From the NCBI RefSeq assembly GCF_027111315.2, contig NZ_CP114289.2, forward strand, positions 372,001-436,000: a stretch of 64,000 bases of DNA, given 5' to 3'. Position numbers and translations under genes: made by a program. Source of the stretch: Flavobacterium limnophilum. GTDB taxonomy: Bacteria; Bacteroidota; Bacteroidia; Flavobacteriales; Flavobacteriaceae. The notes beneath the pieces are model-generated. The model was not told where the DNA came from. It made no database searches and was given only the letters and a program-made list of their open reading frames with translations. This document shows, piece by piece, positions 45,574-54,659 of the stretch (positions within the stretch are counted from its first letter, which is position 1; the number at the start of each line of letters is the position of its first letter).

Positions 45574-46275
45574 TTATATCAAAATATCACTCTCCAAATC
45601 CGATTTTTCTATCGTGAAATCAAATCCTAATTTTGAAACTAATTCGATAACGAGATTTTTGTACCAGTTTTCTGATTTGGGATGAATGTAGATTTTCTCG
45701 ATCAGTTGGTTGATGTCCACGTTTATTTTTAGGCCGTCGTTTAATTTGATGTTGCTTTGGGTAACGTCCGAAATGATGCGCACTTCTCTTTCGTACTGAA
45801 AACTTTTCCGTTTGAACAAGAAGGGAAAAAACACGTCGTCAAACGGAATGTATTCTTTTTTGTAATCAATGTAGTTTACTTCGCCAATGTATTGTTCGAA
45901 TTTTTTTTCGGGAATGACTGCGTTTTGCAATCTTCCAATAGTAGATTGAATAGCCAGGCCTTCGCTGTTTTGAGTAAAAATCTGCCACATCGCAAACGAT
46001 TCATATTCATTGATGTGCCAACTGCTGATGGCGACTTTTTCGCGATGTGATTTATAATTTTGTAAAAATTCGGGATTGTTTTCGGCTATTTTTTTTATCT
46101 CTTCGTATGTTGGTTCGCTAAAAGTACCTTCATATTGATCTTCGAATTTATCCGAACGCGACATAAAAAGCTTTTGCGACAACAACAAATCTAGAAACTT
46201 TGACAAGTCTAAGTATTTCCAAACAACTGTATCTGGGTCTTCCGGAAGTCGTATGTTTTTGTTGTTGAGATACAT
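45574..46275 (-). CDS. DUF2971 domain-containing protein
   Basis: The 233 residues match DUF2971: VWKYLDLSKFLDLLLSQKLF near the start, SRSDKFEDQYEGTF, the conserved SSWHINEYESFAMWQIFTQ (in part WHINEYESFAMW) and FQYEREVRII. The family has no established activity. It has no signal peptide or membrane segment. It is transcribed toward the kinase gene (convergent) and lies 58 bases downstream of the ABC exporter gene on the same strand. Confidence 0.85.
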   Translation of the reverse strand: MYLNNKNIRLPEDPDTVVWKYLDLSKFLDLLLSQKLFMSRSDKFEDQYEGTFSEPTYEEIKKIAENNPEFLQNYKSHREKVAISSWHINEYESFAMWQIFTQNSEGLAIQSTIGRLQNAVIPEKKFEQYIGEVNYIDYKKEYIPFDDVFFPFLFKRKSFQYEREVRIISDVTQSNIKLNDGLKINVDINQLIEKIYIHPKSENWYKNLVIELVSKLGFDFTIEKSDLESDILI

Positions 46276-46333
46276 TTTTTAAATTAAAAAGGAGGAATTT
46301 AAAATCCAATTACAAAATTCGTGTTTTGCTTCA

Positions 46334-48163
46334 TTATTCAAACGACTGCATTGTTACTAATTTGTTATATGTTCCGTTTAGCGCAATTAGCTCGTCATGG
46401 GTTCCTTGTTCCACAATTTCTCCTTTTTGCATTACCACAATCTTGTCCGCTTTTTGAATGGTAGAAAGACGGTGTGCAATCACGATGGAAGTCCTGTTTT
46501 GCATCATGTTTTCCAAGGCAACTTGCACGAATTTTTCGCTTTCGGTATCCAAAGCTGAAGTAGCTTCGTCCAAAATCATTATCGGAGGATTTTTCAAAAC
46601 TGCACGAGCAATAGACAAACGTTGTTTTTGTCCACCCGAAAGTTTGTTTCCGCTGTCGCCGATGTTCGTGTAAATTCCAAGTGGTAAATCTTTTACAAAC
46701 TCATAAGCGTTGGCAATTTTTAAGGCTTCGATAATTTCGTCATCGGTTGCGTTTAGTTTTCCAAGCGAAATATTGGCTTTTATAGTGTCGTTAAATAATA
46801 TGCTATCTTGTGTTACCAAGCCCATCAAACCACGAAGTGACTGCAAATCCATGTCTTTAATATTGACGGAATCAATGGCAATTGTTCCTTCATTCACATC
46901 ATAAAAACGAGTCAATAAATTAGCAATCGTACTTTTTCCACTTCCTGATTGACCAACAAGTGCCACGGTTTGTCCTTTATTTACTTCAAGTGAAAAATTC
47001 TTCAAAACAGTTTCCTCTTCGTATTTGAAATTGATGTTTTGGATGGAAATTTTTGAATCAAATGAATTTTTCTCAATCGCATTTTCTTTTGAAGTGATTT
47101 CGTTTTCAACTTCCAAAACTTCAAAAACTCTTTGGGCAGCTGCCAAACCATTTTTGACCGAATACGAAGCTTTAGAAATCGCTTTTGCAGGCGTAAGAAT
47201 GTTATATGCCAAAGTCAGGTAAACAATAAACGCTGAACCGTCCAAGGTTTTGTCGACCAAAACCAAATTTCCTCCGTACCAAAGCAAGGTAGCAATTGTC
47301 GTAATTCCCATAAACTCGCTTAATGGCGATGCCAAATTGTTTTTGTTTCCGATGCTGTTGGATAATTTTAGCAATCGTGTGATGGAATCGTTAAATCTGT
47401 TTTTGAAAGTGTTTTCGGCATTATAGCTTTTTACTACTTTCAAACCGCCCAAGCTTTCTTCCACAATCGAGATAAGAAAACCGCTTTCACCCTGTGCTTT
47501 TAAAGATTTTGCCTTTAAATTTTTTCCGATTTTTGAAATTATAAATCCCGAAATGGGTATAAAGATTAAAACAAATAGGGTCAGTTTTGCACTAATGATG
47601 TACATAGTAACGAGAGCAAAAACGATAGTTAAAGGCTCTTTTACGACTAATTCCAAAATAGAAAAAAAGGAGTTCTGAACTTCGTTGACATCTCCAAGCA
47701 TTCGAGCCATCACGTCTCCTTTTCTTTTTTCGGAATAATAGGAAATGGGCAATTCGATTATTTTGTCAAACATCGTTTTTCTCAAATCACGCAACACGCC
47801 ATTTTTGAGGTGCATAATGTGATAGGAGGCTAGATAATTGAACAAGTTTTTTAATAAAAAAGTAGAAATTACCAAAACTACCACTAATAACAATGCAAAT
47901 TGAGGGCCACTTCCTTTTGTTAATTCTGAAATTTGATAATACAAATATTCTTTTCCAAAACGCATTATGCTTCCTATTCCTTCATAAACAGGAGCTTTTT
48001 CGATTAGTTTGGTTTTGCCAAAAAGCACTTCGAGCATTGGTAATAAAGTCAGCATCGAAATAGTGCTGAACAAGGCATACAAAATATTATAAATCACATT
48101 CCAAACGATATGCGATTTATAAGGTTTTGTATAGGGTAATAGTTTTATTAAGTTTTTATCCAT
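46334..48163 (-). CDS. ABC transporter ATP-binding/permease protein (MsbA-like half exporter)
   Basis: The 609-residue protein fuses a six-helix transmembrane domain (about 15-330) to an ATPase domain. Walker A GQSGSGKS is near residue 400, the signature LSGGQKQRLS is near 505, Walker B is MILDEATSALD, and the H-loop is AHRLST. A coupling-helix region RKGDVMARMLGDVNEVQ is also present. Half exporters of this type flip lipids or export drugs. Lipid A core flipping (MsbA) is possible given the neighbouring glycosyltransferase and phosphohexomutase, but not proven. Its start is directly next to the stop of the DUF1016 gene. Confidence 0.9.
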   Translation of the reverse strand: MDKNLIKLLPYTKPYKSHIVWNVIYNILYALFSTISMLTLLPMLEVLFGKTKLIEKAPVYEGIGSIMRFGKEYLYYQISELTKGSGPQFALLLVVVLVISTFLLKNLFNYLASYHIMHLKNGVLRDLRKTMFDKIIELPISYYSEKRKGDVMARMLGDVNEVQNSFFSILELVVKEPLTIVFALVTMYIISAKLTLFVLIFIPISGFIISKIGKNLKAKSLKAQGESGFLISIVEESLGGLKVVKSYNAENTFKNRFNDSITRLLKLSNSIGNKNNLASPLSEFMGITTIATLLWYGGNLVLVDKTLDGSAFIVYLTLAYNILTPAKAISKASYSVKNGLAAAQRVFEVLEVENEITSKENAIEKNSFDSKISIQNINFKYEEETVLKNFSLEVNKGQTVALVGQSGSGKSTIANLLTRFYDVNEGTIAIDSVNIKDMDLQSLRGLMGLVTQDSILFNDTIKANISLGKLNATDDEIIEALKIANAYEFVKDLPLGIYTNIGDSGNKLSGGQKQRLSIARAVLKNPPIMILDEATSALDTESEKFVQVALENMMQNRTSIVIAHRLSTIQKADKIVVMQKGEIVEQGTHDELIALNGTYNKLVTMQSFE

Positions 48164-49198
48164 TTATTTTCTGTTGATGTTTTCTGCTATAGCTATGGCT
48201 TTTTCCAATTTTTCTAGCAATAATTTTTTTTCTGGTAATAGCGTTAGATATTCAGCCACTTTGATTTGTGCGTCATTATCAAGCATTAAATAATTGATTT
48301 GCTCTGGAGATTTCTCGCTGCAAAGAATCAAACCGATGGGTTTGTTTTCGCCCTCTTTTTGTTCGTTTTTCTCTAACCAACGAAGATATAATTCCATTTG
48401 CCCCTTGTAATTGGCTTTGAATTTTCCCAATTTCAAATCTATGGCAACCAAGCTTTTTAAGCCTCGGTGATAAAACAGTAAATCGATGTAAAAATCTTCA
48501 TTGTCAATAATTATTCTTTTTTGACGGGCTAAAAAAGCAAATTCGCTGCCCATTTCGGTTATGAAATATTGAAGTTGTGCCAAGATGGAGCTTTCCAAAT
48601 CTTTTTCGGAATAACTATCGTGCAACCCTAAAAAGTCTAAAAAATAAGGATCTCGAAAAGCTAAATCTGGACTTATTTTCTTTTCGCTTGCCAATGTTTT
48701 TAACTCATTGAGAATAGTGTGCTCCGGTTTTTTGCTGATGGCCGTTCTTTCAAAAAGCATGCTGTCTATCCGTTCTTGCAAAGTTCGAACGCTCCATCTT
48801 TCGTGAATTGCCATTTGAATATAGAACTCTCGTTTTATTTGATTTTCGATATAGATTATATTTCTAATGTGCGACCAACTCAATTGTGCACACAGTGTGT
48901 GCACAATTGTAATGTCTTGAAATATGGTGTTTAGTTTTATAAAGCTATGAAGGTTTCTTTTATTGAATCCACTTCCATATCTATTAGAAAGTTCATTACT
49001 TAAATTTCGAACAAGTTTCTTTCCATAATCGGCTCTGTCATTTTTTAGTATATCATCATTGATGGTTTTTCCAATGTTCCAATATAACAAAGTCAATTCT
49101 TGATTGACCGTTTTGGCAACAACATGACGCGTTTGATCTATTAAACCGATAATCGAATTTAATAGTTTTGGAGCGTCATTTGTGTCCAGTTCGTTCAT
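48164..49198 (-). CDS. PDDEXK nuclease domain-containing protein (DUF1016/YhcG family)
   Basis: The 344-residue protein has the N-terminal DUF1016_N helical domain (TRHVVAKTVNQELTLLYWNIG, in part ELTLLYWNIG; NLHSFIKL; AQLSWSHIRNII). The C-terminal PDDEXK nuclease domain has DFYIDLLFYHRGLKSLVAIDLK, where Asp and the I-D-L-K part provide the catalytic Asp-x-Lys. Family members are predicted nucleases linked to DNA repair or defence, but their substrates are not known. It sits tightly between the phosphohexomutase (4 bases upstream) and the ABC exporter (0 bases downstream), although its function seems unrelated, which suggests insertion into an existing operon. A perfect 13-bp inverted repeat lies inside its coding region (48881-48909). 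Confidence 0.88.
   Translation of the reverse strand: MNELDTNDAPKLLNSIIGLIDQTRHVVAKTVNQELTLLYWNIGKTINDDILKNDRADYGKKLVRNLSNELSNRYGSGFNKRNLHSFIKLNTIFQDITIVHTLCAQLSWSHIRNIIYIENQIKREFYIQMAIHERWSVRTLQERIDSMLFERTAISKKPEHTILNELKTLASEKKISPDLAFRDPYFLDFLGLHDSYSEKDLESSILAQLQYFITEMGSEFAFLARQKRIIIDNEDFYIDLLFYHRGLKSLVAIDLKLGKFKANYKGQMELYLRWLEKNEQKEGENKPIGLILCSEKSPEQINYLMLDNDAQIKVAEYLTLLPEKKLLLEKLEKAIAIAENINRK
48881..48909. repeat. Perfect 13-bp inverted repeat inside the DUF1016 nuclease gene
   Basis: CAATTGTGCACAC and its exact reverse complement GTGTGCACAATTG flank the three bases AGT. On the minus strand the segment encodes TIVHTLCAQL, an ordinary part of the DUF1016_N domain, so it is not an insertion. 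It could form a cruciform or be a protein-binding operator-like site. Confidence 0.75.
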
Positions 49199-49202
49199 TT
49201 TT

Positions 49203-50930
49203 TTAGCTCAACTGCATTGCTGCAATGATATTTTTGATTTTATCATTTAGAACAGTTTCTACTTCCGTGAAATTCTCTACGCTGTCCAATTCGGTGTTTA
49301 CGCTGATGTAAAATTTAATTTTTGGCTCTGTTCCGCTTGGTCTGGCGCAAATTTTCGAACCATCTTCCGTATAATAAATCAACACGTCCGATTTTGGAAT
49401 GTTCATCGTTTCTTCTTCGCCTGTCAATAAATTTTTTGCAACAGATGATTTATAATCTTCCAACATAATCACGCGTTGCCCGTTGATTTCTTTTATAGGG
49501 TTTTCTCTCAACGAAACCATCATTTGGTTGATTTCGGCCAAACCGTCCATCCCTTTTTTGGTCAAAGAAATCAAATGTTCTTTATAAAAACCGTGTTCTA
49601 CATACAGTTGTTGTAATTCTTTGTAAACTGAACTTCCGTTGGCTTTTACTTGAGCTGCCAATTCGCAAATCAATAAAGTGGCAGCCACGGCATCTTTGTC
49701 ACGTACTGCATCACCTACCATAAATCCAAAGCTTTCTTCGCCACCACCAATGAATTCCAATTCCGGGAAATCCTTGATCATTTTGGCAATCCATTTGAAA
49801 CCGGTCAAACCTACTTTGCATTCTACTCCATAAGCTGTCGCCAATTCCATTATCATTGGAGTAGAAACGATGGTCGAACCCACGAATTGTTTTCCGTTGA
49901 TTTTACCCGCTTTTTTCCATTCTTTCAATAAAAAGGCAGTCATCAAAATCATAGTTTGATTTCCGTTCAACAAAGTCATTTTGCCTTCATTATTGCGAAC
50001 CGCAACTCCTAAACGGTCACAATCTGGATCCGTTCCTACAACAATATCAGCGTTGGTTTTGTCTGCCAATGCCAATGCCAATGTCAAAGCCTCAGGTTCT
50101 TCAGGATTTGGAGATTTCACCGTTGGAAAGTCACCATTTGGAACTCTTTGTTCTTCAACAATATTCACGTTTGGATAACCGGCTTGCGCAAAAGTATCGG
50201 GAATCAAAGTAATTGAAGTTCCGTGCAAAGAAGTGAATACAATATTCAAATTGTTTTTCGCTTCTTGCGAAGTTCCAAAGCTGGCATTTTCGATAGTCGA
50301 TTTGATGAAGGCTTGGTCAATTTCTGCATCGATATATTGAATCAAATCTTCGTTGGCATCAAACTTGATTTGGCTGTAATTCAAGTTTTCGATGGTGTTG
50401 ATGATGTCTCCATCTTGAGGAGGAACGATTTGTCCGCCATCTTCCCAATATACTTTGTAACCGTTGTATTCCGGTGGATTGTGCGATGCCGTCAATACAA
50501 TTCCACATTGGCAACCCAAATATTTTAGGGCGAAAGACAATTCTGGAGTTGGTCGCAAATCTGAAAATAAATACACTTGAATACCATTCGCAGAGAAAAC
50601 ATCAGCAACTGTTTTAGCCAAAGTTTTACTGTTATGACGACAGTCAAAAGCAATAACGGCTTTCAAAGGTTGGTTTGGAAATGCAACTTTCAAATAATCC
50701 GAAAGGCCTTGGGTACTTTTTCCAAGGGTGTATTTGTTGATGCGATTGTTTCCAACGCCCATAACACCACGCATTCCGCCTGTTCCAAATTCCAGATTTT
50801 TATAAAAACTTTCTTCTAGATCCTTTGGCGAAGAAGTCATCATTGCTTTGACCGCTTCTTGTGTTGTTGCGTCAAATGTTGGCGTAAGCCATTCGTTTAC
50901 TGCGTCTAAAATATTTTGTTTGATTTCCAT
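49203..50930 (-). CDS. Phospho-sugar mutase (phosphoglucomutase/phosphomannomutase family)
   Basis: The 575-residue enzyme of the alpha-D-phosphohexomutase family interconverts hexose 1- and 6-phosphates. The active-site phosphoserine lies in [16 protein letters not shown] near residue 149. The metal-binding loop is DPDCDRLGV, the sugar-specificity loop is GGGEESFGF, and the phosphate-binding loop is [12 protein letters not shown]. The length suggests phosphoglucomutase/phosphomannomutase of the PgcA type. It supplies sugar phosphates for polysaccharide or glycogen synthesis. It lies upstream of the nuclease and downstream of the GT2 gene, on the same strand. Confidence 0.9.
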   Translation of the reverse strand: MEIKQNILDAVNEWLTPTFDATTQEAVKAMMTSSPKDLEESFYKNLEFGTGGMRGVMGVGNNRINKYTLGKSTQGLSDYLKVAFPNQPLKAVIAFDCRHNSKTLAKTVADVFSANGIQVYLFSDLRPTPELSFALKYLGCQCGIVLTASHNPPEYNGYKVYWEDGGQIVPPQDGDIINTIENLNYSQIKFDANEDLIQYIDAEIDQAFIKSTIENASFGTSQEAKNNLNIVFTSLHGTSITLIPDTFAQAGYPNVNIVEEQRVPNGDFPTVKSPNPEEPEALTLALALADKTNADIVVGTDPDCDRLGVAVRNNEGKMTLLNGNQTMILMTAFLLKEWKKAGKINGKQFVGSTIVSTPMIMELATAYGVECKVGLTGFKWIAKMIKDFPELEFIGGGEESFGFMVGDAVRDKDAVAATLLICELAAQVKANGSSVYKELQQLYVEHGFYKEHLISLTKKGMDGLAEINQMMVSLRENPIKEINGQRVIMLEDYKSSVAKNLLTGEEETMNIPKSDVLIYYTEDGSKICARPSGTEPKIKFYISVNTELDSVENFTEVETVLNDKIKNIIAAMQLS

Positions 50931-50998
50931 TTTATTTATTTTTTTAAATTGTATATCTTTTTATAATCTTTGAGGTAACAAATTGTGTTCTCAAGTTT

Positions 50999-51952
50999 TT
51001 AATTTATTTCCTTCGAAACCTTGTATCGTTCTTCATTATTTTTGGTTCTTAAAATGATTTCACCAAGAAATCCTGCCAAGAATAATTGTGTTCCCAAAAT
51101 CATTGTTGTCAAGGCAATAAAAAACCACGGATTATTTGTAACCAAAGTATATTTCATTCCATTATACATATGGTATAATTTCGAAATCCCGATATATCCT
51201 GCCGAGCAAAATCCAATAATAAACATTGCCGAACCCATTGCTCCAAACAAGTGCATCGGTCTTTTGCCAAATTTTGACAAGAACCAAATGGTGATTAAAT
51301 CCAGGAAACCATTGATGAAGCGTTCCATTCCAAATTTGGTTTCTCCGTATTTTCTGGCTTGGTGTTGCACTATTTTTTCGCCAATTTTATTAAAACCGGC
51401 ATTTTTTGCCAAAACTGGAATGTAACGGTGCATTTCGCCCGAAACTTCCACGTTTTTCACGACAACATTTTTGTAGGCTTTCAATCCGCAATTGAAATCG
51501 TTCAATTGTACGCCCGAAGTTTTTCTGGCAGCCCAATTGAATAATTTGGATGGAAGATTTTTGGCAACAACAGAGTCGTATCTTTTCTTTTTCCAACCGG
51601 AAACCAAGTCATAATTTTGACTCGTAATCATTTCGTACAATCCTGGAATTTCTTCGGGACTGTCTTGTAAATCGGCATCCATTGTTATGATGACATCACC
51701 TTGAGCTTTGGCAAAACCTGCATGCAAGGCTTGTGATTTTCCGAAGTTTTTCATGAAGCGGATACCTTTCACGTTTGGATTTTCAACTGCCAATTCCTCG
51801 ATGATGGACCAAGATTTATCAGTGCTTCCGTCATCAATAAAAATGATTTCATACGAATAATTGTTGGATTTCATTACAGAAATAATCCAAGTATAAAGTT
51901 CTTTAAGGGATTCGTCTTCGTTGAGAAGTGGTATGAGTATGGTTAAATTCAT
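50999..51952 (-). CDS. Family 2 glycosyltransferase (DPM1/GtrB-like)
   Basis: The 317-residue protein has a GT-A catalytic domain: LTILIPLLNEDESLKELY, IIFIDDGSTDKS, the DxD-like TMDADLQDSPEEIP, and the typical KPRYDS-like loop GWKKKRYDSVVAK. Two C-terminal membrane helices (about 230-290, LFGAMGSAMFIIGFCSAGY and NPWFFIALTTMILG) anchor it. Relatives transfer sugars to undecaprenyl phosphate. Its order with DUF4199, phosphohexomutase and an ABC exporter suggests a small envelope-glycan unit; this is inference. Confidence 0.9.
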   Translation of the reverse strand: MNLTILIPLLNEDESLKELYTWIISVMKSNNYSYEIIFIDDGSTDKSWSIIEELAVENPNVKGIRFMKNFGKSQALHAGFAKAQGDVIITMDADLQDSPEEIPGLYEMITSQNYDLVSGWKKKRYDSVVAKNLPSKLFNWAARKTSGVQLNDFNCGLKAYKNVVVKNVEVSGEMHRYIPVLAKNAGFNKIGEKIVQHQARKYGETKFGMERFINGFLDLITIWFLSKFGKRPMHLFGAMGSAMFIIGFCSAGYIGISKLYHMYNGMKYTLVTNNPWFFIALTTMILGTQLFLAGFLGEIILRTKNNEERYKVSKEIN

Positions 51953-51961
51953 TGATTTTTT

Positions 51962-52489
51962 TTATTCTTGTGTGGGTTTGCTTTTAAAGATTAAAGCTAA
52001 TAGTAATCCAAAAAGAGCACTAAAAACGATACTAGATACAGAACCTTTTATGAGTTCAACAATCGAAAATTGGTCGTTTTCTTGAAGTTTTTTTACAGCT
52101 TCATTTATAGCCGATGAAGGTGCATTGAATTTATGCATCATTTCGACAGCATATTTTATCGAAATCTCTTTGATAGCATCTTTTACAGAAGGATCAATGA
52201 AATTAAATAAAAGAATATTGAAAACTACTGAAATTAATATTCCAATTACAGCTGAAATGAAATAAGTAGTAAAAGCATCTTTAAAAGAGAAAACTCCTTT
52301 TAAATCTTTCTTTGTTTTTGTGAGCAAAACGATGCTAATAATAATATAAGAAGCGATACTTAGAACTGTAACCCACCATGCAGTAAACAAATTCAAGTCT
52401 ATAGAATATATTGATGCCGTAATTAATGTACTTACGATTCCGGTTATTATCCCGTAAGAAATTCCATTTTTCTTTATAATTTCATTCAT
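51962..52489 (-). CDS. DUF4199 membrane protein
   Basis: The 175-residue protein has about four membrane helices (YGIITGIVSTLITASIYSI, WWVTVLSIASYIIISIVLL, YFISAVIGILISVVFNILLF and SSIVFSALFGLLLALIF), with an Asp/Lys/Glu-rich loop between the third and fourth. It fits DUF4199, a Bacteroidota family usually beside a GT2 glycosyltransferase, as here with a 9-base gap. The function is unknown. A minus-strand -7-like TATATTTG occurs at about 52538-52531 without a proper -33 box. Confidence 0.85.
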   Translation of the reverse strand: MNEIIKKNGISYGIITGIVSTLITASIYSIDLNLFTAWWVTVLSIASYIIISIVLLTKTKKDLKGVFSFKDAFTTYFISAVIGILISVVFNILLFNFIDPSVKDAIKEISIKYAVEMMHKFNAPSSAINEAVKKLQENDQFSIVELIKGSVSSIVFSALFGLLLALIFKSKPTQE

Positions 52490-52592
52490 ATTTGAAAGTG
52501 TTTATTTATTAATCCACAAATATAGCAATTCCCGATATATTCACCGATAAAAATCGGTTTTTACAATTATATAAAAAAAGCGATACAAAGAT

Positions 52593-52621
52593 TTGATTAT
52601 TGAAAAATTAGTGTAAATTTG
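52593..52621 (+). promoter_or_regulatory. Promoter of the L31 gene
   Basis: TTG (52593-52595), an 18-base spacer and TAAATTTG (52614-52621) match the Bacteroidota consensus. A leader of roughly 105-110 bases precedes the start codon. It contains a small imperfect hairpin (TTTTTCTAAGTACGAGAAAG) but no recognised riboswitch. Confidence 0.8.
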
Positions 52622-52734
52622 CAAACTCAAAATAATTTAATAGTTTTAAACAAAAAGAGTAGTTGCATTTACACCTTTTTCTAAGTACGAGAAAGCTTCA
52701 AAATTAAAACGCTCAAAAAAATAAATAAAAAAAG

Positions 52735-52986
52735 ATGAAAAAAGGAATTCACCCAGAAAATTACAGATTAGTTGCCTTCAAAGACATGTCAAATGAAGAG
52801 GTTTTTATCACTAAATCTACTGCAGATACAAGAGAAACAATCACTGTTGACGGTGTTGAATATCCAGTTGTAAAAATGGAGATTTCTAGAACTTCTCACC
52901 CTTTTTACACAGGTAAATCTAAACTTATTGATACTGCAGGACGTATCGATAAATTCAAAACTAAATACGCTAAACACGGTAAATAA
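52735..52986 (+). CDS. rpmE2: Ribosomal protein bL31, type B
   Basis: The 83-residue protein matches zinc-independent (type B) L31: [55 protein letters not shown] (in part [17 protein letters not shown] [15 protein letters not shown]) and [10 protein letters not shown]. It lacks the Cys pairs of zinc-binding type A L31, which permits ribosome assembly under zinc limitation. It is monocistronic, with its own promoter and terminator, as expected for a ribosomal protein gene. Confidence 0.95.
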   Translation: MKKGIHPENYRLVAFKDMSNEEVFITKSTADTRETITVDGVEYPVVKMEISRTSHPFYTGKSKLIDTAGRIDKFKTKYAKHGK

Positions 52987-53010
52987 TATTTATCAGTTTA
53001 ATAATATTAG

Positions 53011-53039
53011 GAAGCCTCACAAATCGTGGGGCTTTTTTT
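53011..53039 (+). terminator. Intrinsic terminator after the L31 gene
   Basis: AAGCCTCAC and GTGGGGCTT form a stem of about nine pairs (one G-U) with a five-base loop and a run of seven T. Confidence 0.85.
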
Positions 53040-53085
53040 ATTTTTATTGCGTCCAAAACTTTGTAACTTTGAAATCTATAAGTAC

Positions 53086-53105
53086 GGACAAGTCGCGACT
53101 TGTCC
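53086..53105. repeat. 20-bp perfect palindrome (REP-like)
   Basis: GGACAAGTCGCGACTTGTCC is its own reverse complement. It lies in the 138-base gap before the GlmU-like gene. Palindromes of this word recur between genes in Flavobacterium, from general knowledge. Confidence 0.7.
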
Positions 53106-53124
53106 CTAACCCAAAAAACATACT

Positions 53125-54300
53125 ATGAATTATATACTTTTCGATGGACCAGCCAGAAACGCTTTGTTGCCTTTTACTTTCACGCGTCCAGTTGCCGATA
53201 TTCTTGTTGGAATCATGACAATTCGTCAAAAATGGGAAATGCGTTTGGGTTCGACCACGACGACAATAACCGAGGAATATTTATCCGAAAAATTTCCGAT
53301 GGTGGAAATGGAGGACAATGTGATGATAAACGCATCCTTTCTTCCCAACACTATTTTGGCTGAAATGGTTGCTAATCTCGAAACGAATCAAGCTATTTTT
53401 AAAGGAGATGATGTTATTGCTTTTCATACTCACGAAAATCAGCAAGCAGTTGACTTTGAAACTTACGAAATTATAGAATTCGAAGGCGATTGCATAAGAA
53501 TTGAACATACTTATGATATTTTTTCCAAAAATGGAGCTGCTATTCGAGAGGATTTCGAACTTTTGACTGAAGATAGAAAATCGCAACCCATTCCTAAAAG
53601 TGTCAATACCATTGATAAAGAAAATATTTTTATTGAGGAAGGAGCAAAATTGGAATTTGTTACGCTAAATGCTACCAATGGGCCTATTTATATTGGAAAA
53701 AATACCGAGATAATGGAAGGTTCGGTTATTCGTGGGCCTTTTGCTTTGTGTGAGGGTGCTACTGTCAAAATGGCTGCAAAAATATACGGAGCAACTACCA
53801 TTGGACCCTATTCCAAAATTGGCGGGGAAGTAAATAATGCTGTATTATTTGCCTATTCCAATAAAGGTCACGACGGGTTTTTAGGAAATTCCGTGCTTGG
53901 CGAATGGTGTAATATTGGTGCTGATACGAATACTTCCAACTTGAAAAATAATTACGAAGAAGTGAAGCTGTGGGATTATGAAACCGAAAGTTTTCAAAAA
54001 ACAGGACTTCAATTTTGTGGATTAATGATGGGAGACCATAGCAAATGTGGGATTAACACAATGTTTAACACCGGAACTGTGGTAGGAGTGAGTGCTAATA
54101 TTTTTGGAGCTGGATTTCCACGCAACTTCGTGCCAAGTTTTTCTTGGGGAGGTGCGGCAGGTATTACGGTTTACATGACCCGAAAAGCTTTTGAAACGGC
54201 TCGACTGGTTATGAGTCGCAGAAATATTGAATTTGACGAAAAAGAAGCCGCTATTTTGCAACACGTTTTTGACGAAACGAAGATTTGGAGGAAAGAATAA
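53125..54300 (+). CDS. GlmU-like putative sugar nucleotidyltransferase
   Basis: The 391-residue protein begins MNYILFDGPARNALLPFTFT and ADILVGIMTIRQKWE. These are the marks of the Bacteroidota GlmU-like family with a degenerate N-terminal nucleotidyltransferase-like domain. Its C-terminal half is a left-handed beta-helix of hexapeptide repeats (about 190-350: GPIYIGKNTEIMEGSVIRGPFAL in part, IGADTNTSNLKNNY, CGINTMFNTGTVVGVSANIFGAGFP in part). The role in UDP-GlcNAc synthesis is by family only; the G-x-G-T-R-M nucleotide motif of real GlmU is not visible. It is preceded by the palindrome, and a -7-like TAACTTTG lies at 53064-53071. Confidence 0.82.
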   Translation: MNYILFDGPARNALLPFTFTRPVADILVGIMTIRQKWEMRLGSTTTTITEEYLSEKFPMVEMEDNVMINASFLPNTILAEMVANLETNQAIFKGDDVIAFHTHENQQAVDFETYEIIEFEGDCIRIEHTYDIFSKNGAAIREDFELLTEDRKSQPIPKSVNTIDKENIFIEEGAKLEFVTLNATNGPIYIGKNTEIMEGSVIRGPFALCEGATVKMAAKIYGATTIGPYSKIGGEVNNAVLFAYSNKGHDGFLGNSVLGEWCNIGADTNTSNLKNNYEEVKLWDYETESFQKTGLQFCGLMMGDHSKCGINTMFNTGTVVGVSANIFGAGFPRNFVPSFSWGGAAGITVYMTRKAFETARLVMSRRNIEFDEKEAAILQHVFDETKIWRKE

Positions 54301-54324
54301 TTTGAAAATATCTTAATTTTAAAG

Positions 54325-54356
54325 AACCACGATTGCGAAAGTAGTTGTGGTTTTTT
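54325..54356 (+). terminator. Probable terminator after the GlmU-like gene
   Basis: AACCAC (54325-54330) and GTGGTT (54347-54352) form a short stem with a 16-base loop and six T. The loop holds partly pairing sequence. Confidence 0.6.
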
Positions 54357-54365
54357 ATTTTCTAA

Positions 54366-54659
54366 TTATCTAAACTTTTTGTTTGGATTTTTACTCGTAT
54401 GAAAAATGGCTGAAATTAAAATTGTGGAGCCGATTTTTGTGTAAATGATGACGAATGGAAATTTTTTAACCACCGCTTGGCGGTAAACATCAAATACTAA
54501 TTTATAAGTTTCGGGGTTTAACAAAATGGATTCAATGCAAGCATTGATTTGATTTAGAAAGTTGTCTCCAATTTTTGTGGAAATTAAATCATAGAAATAT
54601 AATGCGTCTTCCAATTCATTTTCGGCCTGAATGGAGAGGACTTCTTTCAATTTAGCCAT
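54366..54659 (-). CDS. RelE/ParE-family toxin
   Basis: The 97-residue protein fits the RelE/ParE fold: LSIQAENELEDALYFYDLIS, a helix with FLNQINACIESILLNPETYKLV, then VYRQAVVKKFPFVIIYT and a C-terminal IISAIFHTSKNPNK strand (as ILISAIFHTSKNPNKKF). The toxin would cleave ribosome-bound mRNA or poison gyrase; the sequence does not decide which. It follows and overlaps the antitoxin gene by 8 bases, as in typical toxin-antitoxin operons. Confidence 0.8.
   Translation of the reverse strand: MAKLKEVLSIQAENELEDALYFYDLISTKIGDNFLNQINACIESILLNPETYKLVFDVYRQAVVKKFPFVIIYTKIGSTILISAIFHTSKNPNKKFR

Noticed and set aside
52622..52734. Possible riboswitch or autoregulatory L31 leader
   Set aside because: The leader has only a weak short hairpin and no match to a known L31 leader structure that I could recognise. 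It is left as plain leader sequence.
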